Assembly: GCA_963798805.1 (NCBI GenBank) | Contig: CAWCVC010000010.1 | Span: forward strand, 1 to 64,000 | Direction: 5' to 3' | DNA length: 64,000 nt | DNA from: CAVZCK01 sp963798805 | GTDB taxonomy: Bacteria; Pseudomonadota; Alphaproteobacteria; Rhizobiales; Rhodomicrobiaceae | Shown here: positions 16,172 through 23,924 of the stretch, one piece after another | Layout of the letters: each line of letters starts with the position of its first letter | How positions within the stretch are numbered: position 1 is the stretch's first letter | Made by a program: the position numbers and the translations under genes | The notes under the pieces: model-generated | What the model was told of the DNA's origin: nothing | The model's input: the letters and a program-made list of their open reading frames with translations, nothing else | Databases searched by the model: none

Positions 16172-18283
16172 CTAAGGTTTCTCGCCACGAAAAAAATCAT
16201 AAATCGTCTGCGCCATCGCGGCGCTGATGCCCTCCACGGCCTGCAAATCCTCCACCCCCGCGCGGCTGATCGCCTTGGCCGAGCCGAAATGCTTCAGCAG
16301 CGCCCGCCGCCGCTTCGCGCCGACCCCGGCGATCTCGTCGAGCGGATTGGCGGCGATGGATTTGGCGCGTTTGGCGCGGTGCGTGCCGATGGCGAAGCGG
16401 TGCGCCTCGTCGCGCAGCCGCTGCACGAAATAGAGCACCGGGTCGCGCGGCTCCAGCATGAAGGACGCCCGCCCGCACATGAAGAAATGCTCGCGCCCGG
16501 CATTGCGGTCCGGCCCCTTGGCGATGCCGGCAAGCGTGATGTCCGAGATGCCGAGCTCGTCGAGGACTTCGTGAGCGGCGGCAAGCTGCCCGGCCCCGCC
16601 GTCGATCAGCACGAGGTCGGGCGCATCCCAGCTCGATTTCTTCCCGTCGGTATCGGGGAGGTCATCGGCAGCGCCTTCGTCCTCCACATCGTGCCCGAAT
16701 GGATCAAAGCTATCTTCGTCGCCCCGGCCATCGAGCCGGGGCCTATTCCCGCCGACATCTGGCGAAGTGCCTGCCGATAGGCGAGTAGGTCCCGGCTCGG
16801 CCTGAAGGCCGTCCGGGACGACCTCTGTTGCTGTGGCAGTCTCGGAACCAGCGCGCTCCTTCGCCAGTCGTGAGAACCGCCGCCGCAGCACCTCGTGCAT
16901 CATGGCGTAATCGTCGCCGGGAGTGAGGGTGTCGGACTTGATGTTGAACTTGCGATATTGGTTCTTCACGAAACCTTCCGGCCCGGCGACGATCATCGCA
17001 CCGACGGCATTCGTGCCCTGGATGTGGCTGTTGTCATAGACCTCGATGCGTGCCGGGCGCTTCGGCAGGCCAAAGGTCTTCGCCACGCCGTCGAGCAGCT
17101 TCGCCTGGCTGGACGCATCGGCCAGCTTGCGGCCCAGCGCCTCCTTGGCGTTGGTCAGCGCATGGGCGACCAGCCCCGCCTTCTCGCCGCGCTTGGGCAG
17201 CGCGATCTCGACCTTGCGCTCCCCCTTGATGCTGAGCGCCTCGGCGAGCAATTCGCGCTCGGGGAAATCGTGAGAGACGAAGATGCAGCGGGGCACCGGC
17301 TTGTCGTCGTAGAATTGGGCGATGAAGCTCTCCAGCACCTCCTCGGGGCCGAGCGAGCGGTCGGCGCGCGGGAAATAGGCGCGGTTGCCCCAATTCTGCT
17401 CGGCGCGGAAGAAGAATACCTGGACGCAGGTCTGCCCGCCTTGGCTGTAGGCGGCGAAGACATCGGCCTCCTCGACCCCGCGCGGATTGATGCCCTGCGC
17501 GGCCTGGACGTGGGCAAGCGCCCAGAGCCGGTCGCGATAGCGGGCCGCGCGCTCGAATTCGAGGGATTCGCTCGCCTCCTCCATCAGGGCGTTCAGCTTC
17601 TTCTGCACGGCGTCGGTCTTGCCTTGCAGGAACCGCACCGCCTCATCGACCAGCTTGCCGTAGTCGGCGAGGCTGATCTCGCCGGTACAGGGCGCCGAGC
17701 AGCGCTTGATCTGGTACAGCAGGCATGGGCGTGTGCGGCTCTCGTAATAGGGATCGGAGCAGCTTCTGAGCAGGAAGGCGCGCTCAAGCATGTTGATGGT
17801 GCGGTTGACGGCGCCGGCCGAGGCGAAGGGGCCGAAATAGTCGCCCTTGATGTTGCGCGCGCCGCGATGCTTCATCACGCGCGGAGCGGCGTGCTCGCGC
17901 GAGATCAGGATGTAGGGAAACGATTTGTCGTCCCGCATCGAGACGTTGAAGGTCGGCCGGAAGCGCTTGATCAGATTGGCTTCGAGCAGCAGCGCCTCGG
18001 ACTCGGTCGCGGTGGTGACGAACTCCATCGACGCCGTCAAAGAGATCATGCGCGCGATGCGGTTGGTATGGCCGCCGAGCCGCGTGTAGTTCGAGACGCG
18101 CGCCTTGAGGTTGCGCGCCTTGCCGACATAGATCACCTCGCCCTTGCCATCGAGCATGCGATAGACGCCCGGCGCGGTGCCGATATGCTTCAGATAGCGC
18201 TGGATAACCTCCGGGCCGGTTTCCTTGGCGGCCGGCTTCCTAGCGCCCTCCTCGGCGATGTCTTTGCTTTCGTTCAAACTCAT
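16172..18283 (-). CDS. uvrC: Excinuclease ABC subunit C
   Basis: The 703-residue nuclease of UvrABC nucleotide-excision repair that cuts both sides of a lesion. In order: a GIY-YIG domain (APGVYRMLDGKGEVIYVGKA near residue 40), a Cys-containing segment (LLYQIKRCSAPCTGE near 215), the UVR motif (ESLEFERAARYRDRL near 255) for UvrB contact, the RNase H-like C-terminal nuclease, and two helix-hairpin-helix motifs at the end (GVGAKRRRALLKHFGSAKAI). It is longer than usual because of a ~60-residue hydrophilic insertion at ~485-550, just before the LVLIDGGAGQL nuclease segment; part of that insertion (~488-523) is a copy of a genomic repeat. Confidence 0.96.
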   Translation of the reverse strand: MSLNESKDIAEEGARKPAAKETGPEVIQRYLKHIGTAPGVYRMLDGKGEVIYVGKARNLKARVSNYTRLGGHTNRIARMISLTASMEFVTTATESEALLLEANLIKRFRPTFNVSMRDDKSFPYILISREHAAPRVMKHRGARNIKGDYFGPFASAGAVNRTINMLERAFLLRSCSDPYYESRTRPCLLYQIKRCSAPCTGEISLADYGKLVDEAVRFLQGKTDAVQKKLNALMEEASESLEFERAARYRDRLWALAHVQAAQGINPRGVEEADVFAAYSQGGQTCVQVFFFRAEQNWGNRAYFPRADRSLGPEEVLESFIAQFYDDKPVPRCIFVSHDFPERELLAEALSIKGERKVEIALPKRGEKAGLVAHALTNAKEALGRKLADASSQAKLLDGVAKTFGLPKRPARIEVYDNSHIQGTNAVGAMIVAGPEGFVKNQYRKFNIKSDTLTPGDDYAMMHEVLRRRFSRLAKERAGSETATATEVVPDGLQAEPGPTRLSAGTSPDVGGNRPRLDGRGDEDSFDPFGHDVEDEGAADDLPDTDGKKSSWDAPDLVLIDGGAGQLAAAHEVLDELGISDITLAGIAKGPDRNAGREHFFMCGRASFMLEPRDPVLYFVQRLRDEAHRFAIGTHRAKRAKSIAANPLDEIAGVGAKRRRALLKHFGSAKAISRAGVEDLQAVEGISAAMAQTIYDFFRGEKP
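16716..16821 (-). repeat. Genomic repeat copy embedded in frame inside uvrC
   Basis: On the uvrC sense strand it starts TCGTCCCGGACGGCCTTCAG at 16821, passes GAGCCGGGACCTA, and ends GATGGCCGGGGCGACGA at 16716. Both arms and the order match the intergenic copy at 10013-10125. Its 106 bases are read as residues ~488-523 of UvrC without a stop. It is placed between conserved blocks, so the protein is probably still functional. Confidence 0.7.
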
Positions 18284-18320
18284 GGCTCTATGAGCGATCT
18301 CGCGCCTTTTTGTCGCTCGA

Positions 18321-18378
18321 TTTTCTCCGACAACCGGTTCCCATCCCCGTTTTCACGGGGGACAGGCTTTTTCGGATC
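18321..18378. repeat. AACCGGTTCCCATCCCCGT-type repeat between rhomboid and uvrC
   Basis: Contains AACCGGTTCCCATCCCCGT and the stem CCCCGT-TTTC-ACGGGG (18345-18360). A close relative is found at 46382-46440. It lies in the ~100 bases between two minus-strand genes and may act as terminator for the rhomboid gene. Confidence 0.55.
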
Positions 18379-18385
18379 TCGCGGA

Positions 18386-19105
18386 CTAGTCCCACGGCCC
18401 CCGCTGCAGGCGGTCCGGCCCCGCCTGTACAGGCGCAAACAGCAGGAAAAACGGCACCAGCACAACCCCCGCGATGAAACCGCCGACATGCGCCCACCAG
18501 GCGATGCCGCCGCCGCCGCCTCCCCAAACGTTCCAGGTCCCTTGAAGAAGCTGGATGCCGAACCAGATCACGGCAAAAGCCAGCGCCGGAACGCTGAAGA
18601 TAAGCGGGATTATAATCACCGGCACAATCAGCGTGATACGCGCTGTGGGAAAACGCACTGCATAGGCGCCGATCACCCCGGCAATGGCTCCGGAGGCACC
18701 GATCACCGGTACGTCCGATGTGGGATTGAAATAGCCATGCGCAAAGGTCGAAGCGACCGCGCAGCAGAGATAGAACACCAGGAACGGCGCCCCGCCCATG
18801 CGGCTTTCCAGCGTCGAGCCGAAAATCCACAGCGTCCACATATTCAGGATGATGTGCAGCCAGCCGCCATGCATGAAGGTGGCGGTCAGAAACGGCACGA
18901 GGTCGGCGAGATGAAGGCCAGGACGCAAAACGCCGTTCGGCTCGAAGAACACAGAGGGCACGAGGCCGTAAGTATAGGAAAAATCCACTGCATGGAGCGG
19001 GCCCAGGCTGATCTGGTAGAAGAACACCATCGCATTGACCGCGATCAGGCCATAGACGACCACTGGCGTCTGATATTTCGGAACGGAGTCGCGAATGGGA
19101 AACAT
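18386..19105 (-). CDS. Rhomboid-family intramembrane serine protease
   Basis: A 239-residue polytopic inner-membrane protein. The start ATG 19105 gives MFPIRDSVPKYQTPVVVYGL, the usual N-terminus; an open frame before it has no homology-like character. The catalytic serine is in VIGASGAIAGVIGAY around residue 135 and the catalytic histidine in WWAHVGGFIAGVV near 205; the conserved Asn and loop are seen in HGGWLHIILNMWTLWIFGST. All active-site elements are present, so it should cleave transmembrane substrates, which are unknown. A glycine run (GGGGGG) precedes the His-bearing helix. Confidence 0.94.
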   Translation of the reverse strand: MFPIRDSVPKYQTPVVVYGLIAVNAMVFFYQISLGPLHAVDFSYTYGLVPSVFFEPNGVLRPGLHLADLVPFLTATFMHGGWLHIILNMWTLWIFGSTLESRMGGAPFLVFYLCCAVASTFAHGYFNPTSDVPVIGASGAIAGVIGAYAVRFPTARITLIVPVIIIPLIFSVPALAFAVIWFGIQLLQGTWNVWGGGGGGIAWWAHVGGFIAGVVLVPFFLLFAPVQAGPDRLQRGPWD

Positions 19106-19334
19106 GGGGCAGCTCGTCCGGCAATGGCGGCTCTTCGTCGGCGCGCGATTTCGCGGGGAGATCGGCGCCCTCCCGATCGCGCGAACCCCGTAGGCCAACG
19201 CGCGGAGCACTTGCGAGCCGTATCGCCGCGCCCTTTTCAGTAATTTAGGTGCTTGCCTCGAAATCAGCCAGCGCCAAATAGGGCGGATGCTTTCCCGCAT
19301 TTCGGACGGGAGCGCCGCATCGGATCGGAGGATC

Positions 19335-19886
19335 ATGTTGAAATTCGTCATAGGGCTGGTCATCGGGCTGGCGCTCGCCTTCGGCTATGTGCGCTGGGGC
19401 ATCGGCGCGCCCGGTCTCGTCCAGGTGCCGCAGCAGCTTCGCGGCGATATCATCGCGAGCGCCACCGAGGGCGATCTTTACGACCTCGGCAAGCCGCTGG
19501 AGGCGCGCAAGCGCGCGCTCGAAGTGCTGTTCCAGAACCGGCCGCAATTCGCCGCCGATGTCGACAGCGAGTTCGGCTACCCGTTCCTGCACGCGCTCTA
19601 TGTGCGCCGCGTGATCCATGATGCGCGCCTCATGCTCGGCGAGTGGAAGGCTTACGACGCGGTGCTTGCCAAGCCCGCCCTGCGCTCGGCGCTGGAGAAG
19701 ACGTATGGCACGGGCGACGAGACCGCGATCAAGCGGGCCATGCTGATGGAGAAGCTGAAAAAGGAGCCGTTCCTGTCGCAGTGGATCGCGCAGGAGGAGC
19801 GGCCGGTGACGCCAGAGACGCTGCTGCCGACCTTGAAGCGGCTCTCGGCGCAACCGGCAGAGAAGGAAGCCGACACGCGGAAATAG
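19335..19886 (+). CDS. Conserved membrane-anchored protein of unknown function
   Basis: A 183-residue protein starting at ATG 19335, preceded by GGAGG; 16 codons of open frame upstream are not favoured. It has one N-terminal membrane helix (LKFVIGLVIGLALAFGYVRW), then a soluble, mainly helical domain rich in charged residues. I recognise no motif. It is divergent from the rhomboid gene and convergent with the DUF4336 gene. Base composition and codon use look like those of its neighbours. Confidence 0.8.
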   Translation: MLKFVIGLVIGLALAFGYVRWGIGAPGLVQVPQQLRGDIIASATEGDLYDLGKPLEARKRALEVLFQNRPQFAADVDSEFGYPFLHALYVRRVIHDARLMLGEWKAYDAVLAKPALRSALEKTYGTGDETAIKRAMLMEKLKKEPFLSQWIAQEERPVTPETLLPTLKRLSAQPAEKEADTRK

Positions 19887-19913
19887 CGGCTGGGCTCAGG
19901 TTCGCGCCGCCGA

Positions 19914-20618
19914 TCAGCCGAGCCAGGCGAAGGCTTTTTCGAGATAGCGCCGCCCGTCCGAGCGCTGCCACTCGCCATGTGCCATGATCACGCGCTCCGG
20001 GTTCCAGGCGAGCATCCGGTCACGCGCCGCGCGTGTCGCCCGCCGGCGCAGAAAAGACAGCCGCCATTCCAGCGGCGCATAGCCCCAGCCGACGACGATG
20101 CGCCAGAGATGGGCAACCCGGCGCATCCACCACGCCCAGTGGTTTTGCAGGAAATCGTCGCTGAAATTCTCCGAAAGATCGGCCAGGATCGCTGTTCGAG
20201 ACGGCCGGTGAAAAAACACGATCTCGTCCATCGCGACGGAGCCGTTGAACCAGACCTGATCGATGCTGCCGGCCCATGCGGCGGGCGGCATGTCCGTCAG
20301 CGGCGCCTGAAAGGGCAGATCGCGCCGCTTGGCGATGGTCGATTGCGGCCCCCAAAGCAGCGCGCCGGGATAGGCCGCGTGCCATTCGCCGAGATAAAGC
20401 TGATGCAGCTTGTTCGGGCTGACAAGATGCCGCGGGGTTCCGAGCGCTTCGACTTCGCGCTTCAGCTCCGGCGAAAGGCGGACCGGCGACCAGATCCACA
20501 GATCGCCGCTCTCCAGCCGGACGACGACGCTGCGCGTCGGATAGGGAAAGCCGTAGAAATTGACGATGTCGCCTTCGGCCAGCCAGATCTCCTCGGCAAC
20601 GGGCTGGAGCTGGGTCAA
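19914..20618 (-). CDS. DUF4336-family protein
   Basis: A 234-residue cytoplasmic protein with features of the DUF4336 family, a group related in fold to metallo-beta-lactamases but lacking the HxHxDH motif: MTQLQPVAEEIWLAEGDIVN at the start, HLVSPNKLHQLYLGEWHAAY in the middle, and a C-terminal RVIMAHGEWQRSDG. No biochemical function is known to me. It is transcribed divergently from the LprI-like gene. The start ATG 20618 has GAGGAGGCA close upstream. Confidence 0.8.
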   Translation of the reverse strand: MTQLQPVAEEIWLAEGDIVNFYGFPYPTRSVVVRLESGDLWIWSPVRLSPELKREVEALGTPRHLVSPNKLHQLYLGEWHAAYPGALLWGPQSTIAKRRDLPFQAPLTDMPPAAWAGSIDQVWFNGSVAMDEIVFFHRPSRTAILADLSENFSDDFLQNHWAWWMRRVAHLWRIVVGWGYAPLEWRLSFLRRRATRAARDRMLAWNPERVIMAHGEWQRSDGRRYLEKAFAWLG

Positions 20619-20752
20619 GAGTGCCTCCTCTCAGGCGCGCGCCGGCTTGCTCGCGGCAAGGTCACATCGATGCTGGCGTCGTGCCGCAAGCTAGAATAAT
20701 GAGGGTCCACAAGGCAAGCCTTGATCCGGTAAATCATTGGGAGGCCGATTGA

Positions 20753-21163
20753 ATGCGTCACCTGCTGCTCAGTCTCACCATCTCCGCCGCGCTGACGACC
20801 TGCGCTGAGGCTCAGGTGCCGAGCGCGATCGACTGCGCCAAGGCGCTGTCGACGGTGGAGATGAATTACTGCGCCGAGCAGGACTATAAGCGCGCCGATG
20901 CCACGCTGAATGCCGCCTATCAGAAGCTGCTGCGCAAGGTTCAGGAGAGCGGGGGCGAGGCGCCTTACGATGCCGCGAGCTGGGAAAAGGCGCTGAAGGC
21001 GGCGCAGCGCGCCTGGGTGGCCTTCCGCGACGCCGACTGCAAGGGCCTCGTGCCGATGGAGTGGTCCGGCGGCTCCGGGACGACGGTCGCGGTGCTCAGT
21101 TGCATGACCGAGCTGACCAGGGAGCGCACAAAGACCCTCACCGAGCGCTACGGCGAACGTTGA
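20753..21163 (+). CDS. LprI-like (DUF1311) periplasmic protein
   Basis: A 136-residue protein with signal peptide MRHLLLSLTISAALTTCAEA, so exported. The mature part has the DUF1311/LprI pattern: paired cysteines in AIDCAKALSTVEMNYCAEQD, the helical TLNAAYQKLL segment, the WVAFRDADC motif and a final SCMTELTRERTKTLTERY. LprI of Mycobacterium inhibits lysozyme; whether that holds here is unknown. Its last 16 bases overlap the convergent gene at 21148. Confidence 0.9.
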   Translation: MRHLLLSLTISAALTTCAEAQVPSAIDCAKALSTVEMNYCAEQDYKRADATLNAAYQKLLRKVQESGGEAPYDAASWEKALKAAQRAWVAFRDADCKGLVPMEWSGGSGTTVAVLSCMTELTRERTKTLTERYGER

Positions 21164-21921
21164 GCTAAAGACCGCGCGATCTCGGCGAGCTTGGTGCACA
21201 AAAATGCGGTGGGATGACGGAGCTCGTCGGCGCGCATGCCCGACAGGTTGCAGCTTGCCGAGGCGACGCGCCTCGGTTCACGGCGCAGCACCGCCAGCCG
21301 GCAGCATGCGCCGTCGATGACGAGCGAGGGCACGTCCGTCAGCCTGTCCATGTCCAGATCCTCAAGCACAGCGGAGAGATCCTGGATGATGTCGGCCGGG
21401 ATTTCCCCCTCGACGCGCTCGAATCTGGCGCCCTTCGCCCCGGAAACCCGCAATTCGGCCATTGCCGAGGGCGGCGGCCCTCCCCGCAGCTCGAGCCGAA
21501 GCCAGCGGTGATCGCCATGTGGTAGGGCCGCGATGGTAAGCAACAACACCCAGTCGGCCTTGCCCCGGTCGAGCGTGACCCGCGCGTCGTCCATATAGCT
21601 CTCAAGCGGGGCGTCGCCACGCCGCAGCGCAAGCTCGTCCCGATAGCGGCGCTTCGGCCGGCTGAGCCGGTCGCTGGCCCAGAAGATCGCCGCCAGCACC
21701 AGCACCAGCCCCATGAAAAACGGCCGCGCGGCACTGCCGAGGACGATCAGAACAACCAGCATCAGTGGCAGTGCGACGATCGCCCCGATCCAGCCGCCGC
21801 GCTGCAGAAGCTCCTCGACGCGACTCGACGCGCCCCGCCGCGCCAGCTCGTCCATGCTGAGCAATTTTGGATCGGGCTGGCCGGCCCTCGCTTCCATATG
21901 TCGGGTGAGCACGGAGATCAC
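21148..21921 (-). CDS. Uncharacterised membrane protein, coupled to a phosphatase-family gene
   Basis: A 257-residue protein with two adjacent membrane helices (about residues 44-85: IGAIVALPLMLVVLIVLGSA then FFMGLVLVLAAIFWASD) and soluble flanks. No known domain is recognised; the C-terminal half contains several cysteines (DGACCRL, SASCNLSG). Its start overlaps by 4 bases the end of the alkaline-phosphatase-like gene on the same strand, so the two are likely cotranslated and functionally linked. Confidence 0.75.
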   Translation of the reverse strand: MISVLTRHMEARAGQPDPKLLSMDELARRGASSRVEELLQRGGWIGAIVALPLMLVVLIVLGSAARPFFMGLVLVLAAIFWASDRLSRPKRRYRDELALRRGDAPLESYMDDARVTLDRGKADWVLLLTIAALPHGDHRWLRLELRGGPPPSAMAELRVSGAKGARFERVEGEIPADIIQDLSAVLEDLDMDRLTDVPSLVIDGACCRLAVLRREPRRVASASCNLSGMRADELRHPTAFLCTKLAEIARSLAQRSP

Positions 21922-23186
21922 AGCCGGTCGAGTACGCCGAAGACGCTGATCAGCTCGGCGGCGGCGAGACCACCATGATGGCCATAGAAGCGGTTCTCCA
22001 TCAGCCCCGGCTCGCGCCAGCCGATGAACCGGCCGTCATGCGGCAGCACCAGAATATCGCCGAGCCGGCGCCGCAGCTCCTCGTTCACGGGCTTGGGGCC
22101 GAAGAGGCCGAGCTCCAGCGCTTCGTCCATGGGCAGCACCTCGGCGATGGCGCCGAGATTTTCGCGCAGCACGCTGAGGGCCTCCGCATAGCGATCCGGC
22201 TTGACGTGAAGGAAAAGATCGCGCGGCGAGCCGTTCGGATAGATCCAATTCCCCGTCGGGCTTTGCGGCAGGATGTTGCCGAGCGCCGGGAACTGTTCGT
22301 TGATATAGATGGTCTCGTCGCGCTTGGCGAAGACCTGGTCGTGATCGGCGATGAACAGGAACACCGTGTTCGGGCTGCTGAGGCCCCCGAGGATGGTGTC
22401 GAAGGCCGACCAGAAAGCCGCGATCTCGCCATCGTGATAGCGGCTGCCGGGGCCGTATTGATGGGCGATGGAATCGATGCTCGCCCAATAGAAGTTGAAC
22501 CAGGCCTTGCCCTTGAAGGCGGTCACCGCGTCCCTGAGCTGCACCATGGCTTCCGCCAGCGTGTTGTGCGGGATCAGGTCGGCGCCCTTCGAGACGATGC
22601 GGTTGTAGCTGGAATCGGCGTGATTGCGGTGGGTGAACTGGAGCGAGCGCACGCCGTGCCGCGCGAGCCGTTCGTGGACCGTCTCGGTCACCGTCATCAG
22701 CGCCGCCGGATCGTAGCCCTTCTTCAGGCAGCCCTCGCGCAGATGCACGCCGAGCGGCGTAAAGGGCAGCGTCTGGATTACCTCGCCATAGGCGGGGATA
22801 TAGGCGTTCCACTCGTAAAGCGCATGCTCGGCCGGCAAGACGCCGAGATTGAGCGTCGTCACCGAGGCCGAGGTCGTGCTTGGGAACAGCGCCGACATCG
22901 GTGTCAGCACGCCCTCCTCCATGACGCGCCGCGTGGTGGCGAAGCGCTCGCCATGAGCCTGCCAGGAGCGCCAGCCGAAGGCATCGATGAAGAACAGCAC
23001 GACCTTTTCAGGGCGCGGATAGCTGCCGCCGAAGCAATCCTGCGGCAGCAGATTGCCGAGCTGTTCGCCGGTGAGCAGAAAATGGATGGTGTTGGCGATA
23101 TTGCCGAAGGAGTAGTCGGCATAGACCGGCTTCAGGAGAGCTGGACCGAGCGGCTCGAACCGGGCCAGCGACGCATCATTGATCAT
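21918..23186 (-). CDS. Alkaline-phosphatase-superfamily protein (type I phosphodiesterase-like)
   Basis: A 422-residue protein of the nucleotide pyrophosphatase / phosphodiesterase group. The N-terminal metal site is visible in KVVLFFIDAFGWRSWQ, the nucleophile region in FPSTTSASVTTLNLG (Thr/Ser cluster), and later metal ligands in VFLFIADHDQVF and NRFYGHHGGLAAAELI. These are the expected Asp/His ligands for two zinc ions. No signal peptide is evident, so it is probably cytoplasmic. Substrate unknown. It is followed by the overlapping membrane-protein gene at 21148. Confidence 0.85.
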   Translation of the reverse strand: MINDASLARFEPLGPALLKPVYADYSFGNIANTIHFLLTGEQLGNLLPQDCFGGSYPRPEKVVLFFIDAFGWRSWQAHGERFATTRRVMEEGVLTPMSALFPSTTSASVTTLNLGVLPAEHALYEWNAYIPAYGEVIQTLPFTPLGVHLREGCLKKGYDPAALMTVTETVHERLARHGVRSLQFTHRNHADSSYNRIVSKGADLIPHNTLAEAMVQLRDAVTAFKGKAWFNFYWASIDSIAHQYGPGSRYHDGEIAAFWSAFDTILGGLSSPNTVFLFIADHDQVFAKRDETIYINEQFPALGNILPQSPTGNWIYPNGSPRDLFLHVKPDRYAEALSVLRENLGAIAEVLPMDEALELGLFGPKPVNEELRRRLGDILVLPHDGRFIGWREPGLMENRFYGHHGGLAAAELISVFGVLDRL

Positions 23187-23326
23187 CTTCGCAAACGCTC
23201 CTCGCGAGACGGATCTGCGGCCATGACCGCATCACCAGCATCGCACTCTTCTTGTCACTGCACGCGCGCAGATCCGGCATCCAGTCCCCGTCCCCCAGCC
23301 TGGGACCTTTCTGCCGATCCGCACGT

Positions 23327-23402
23327 CCAGTGGAGCGAATTTGACATTTGAATCCGGCCTGCTCGAGCTCGCGCTCAGATTCAAATTCAAAAGCTCCACT
23401 AG
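23327..23402. repeat. Bulged hairpin D3 (left half of paired element 2)
   Basis: Left arm CCAGTGGAGC then GAATTTGACATTTGA; right arm TCAGATTCAAATTC, four extra bases AAAA, then GCTCCACTAG. It is closely similar to D2 (10581-10659) but inverted with respect to its bulge. The left terminus has drifted to CCAG from CTAG. Confidence 0.82.
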
Positions 23403-23415
23403 AATCATAAAGTCG

Positions 23416-23492
23416 CTACTGGTCCTTTTGAGTCCGGCATTTGCTCTCGAGCGTGCTGTAAGCGGATGCAAATGCTGGAATCGGACCACTAG
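23416..23492. repeat. Bulged hairpin D4 (right half of paired element 2)
   Basis: Left arm CTACTGGTCC, four extra bases TTTT, then GAGTCCGGCATTTGC; right arm GCAAATGCTGGAATC then GGACCACTAG. The pairing is retained although the stem sequence differs from D1-D3. It follows D3 after 13 bases. Its last bases, CTAG at 23489-23492, include the stop codon of the small gene 23489-23746. Confidence 0.82.
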
Positions 23493-23746
23493 CCACCAGA
23501 CGTCAGAACCCGCCCGGCCCTGCGCTCACGCTCCGAGAGCCGGTCGATGAGATAATGGGTCGACGAATGTTCATAGATCACCCGGCCGTCATCCTCGATC
23601 CATAGGCGCCAATATTCATCATGGCCCTCATCGTCGATCCGGTGCTGATTGATGCGGACCATCGCGGCCTTGCGTGTTTCGAACTCGCCGAGCATTTCGG
23701 CCCGGCCGCCGCGATGCTCCAAGACCACTCGATAGGTCATGTGCAT
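23489..23746 (-). CDS. Small uncharacterised protein
   Basis: An 85-residue, soluble, charged protein starting MHMTYRVVLEHRGGRAEMLG (ATG 23746; ATG 23740 also possible). It is rich in Arg, Glu and His (QHRIDDEGHDEYWRLWIEDD) with no recognised motif. Codon use fits the genome, and it sits alone between repeats and the terminator of the molybdenum hydroxylase operon. Its TAG stop is read from the terminal CTAG of hairpin D4, so the original C-terminus may have been altered when that repeat arrived. Confidence 0.6.
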   Translation of the reverse strand: MHMTYRVVLEHRGGRAEMLGEFETRKAAMVRINQHRIDDEGHDEYWRLWIEDDGRVIYEHSSTHYLIDRLSERERRAGRVLTSGG

Positions 23747-23869
23747 GTCCCGCTTCTGAGCGCATTCTGCCACGTCTCAGCCGAAACTTGTCCGGTTATT
23801 CGCAAAAAATCCAGTCCTGTTTCGATGTCGGCGGACAGCTATGCGTCCGAGACACGCCCGAACGGGAAA

Positions 23870-23891
23870 GAGGCGGCCCGGCGGCCGCCTC
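23870..23891 (-). terminator. Terminator-like stem-loop after the molybdenum hydroxylase operon
   Basis: GAGGCGGCC pairs with GGCCGCCTC around a 4-base loop, 33 bases beyond the stop of the large subunit gene; on the minus strand a short CTTTCCCG follows. Confidence 0.6.
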
Positions 23892-23924
23892 TCCCATGAT
23901 GTCACCTCGGACCGTCTTTGCCGC

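Noticed and set aside
16895..19243. A 782-codon open frame on the plus strand, antisense to uvrC and the rhomboid gene
   Set aside because: It has biased, low-complexity composition rich in Arg, Gly, Asp and His and no family features. It is the shadow expected in GC-rich DNA opposite a real gene.
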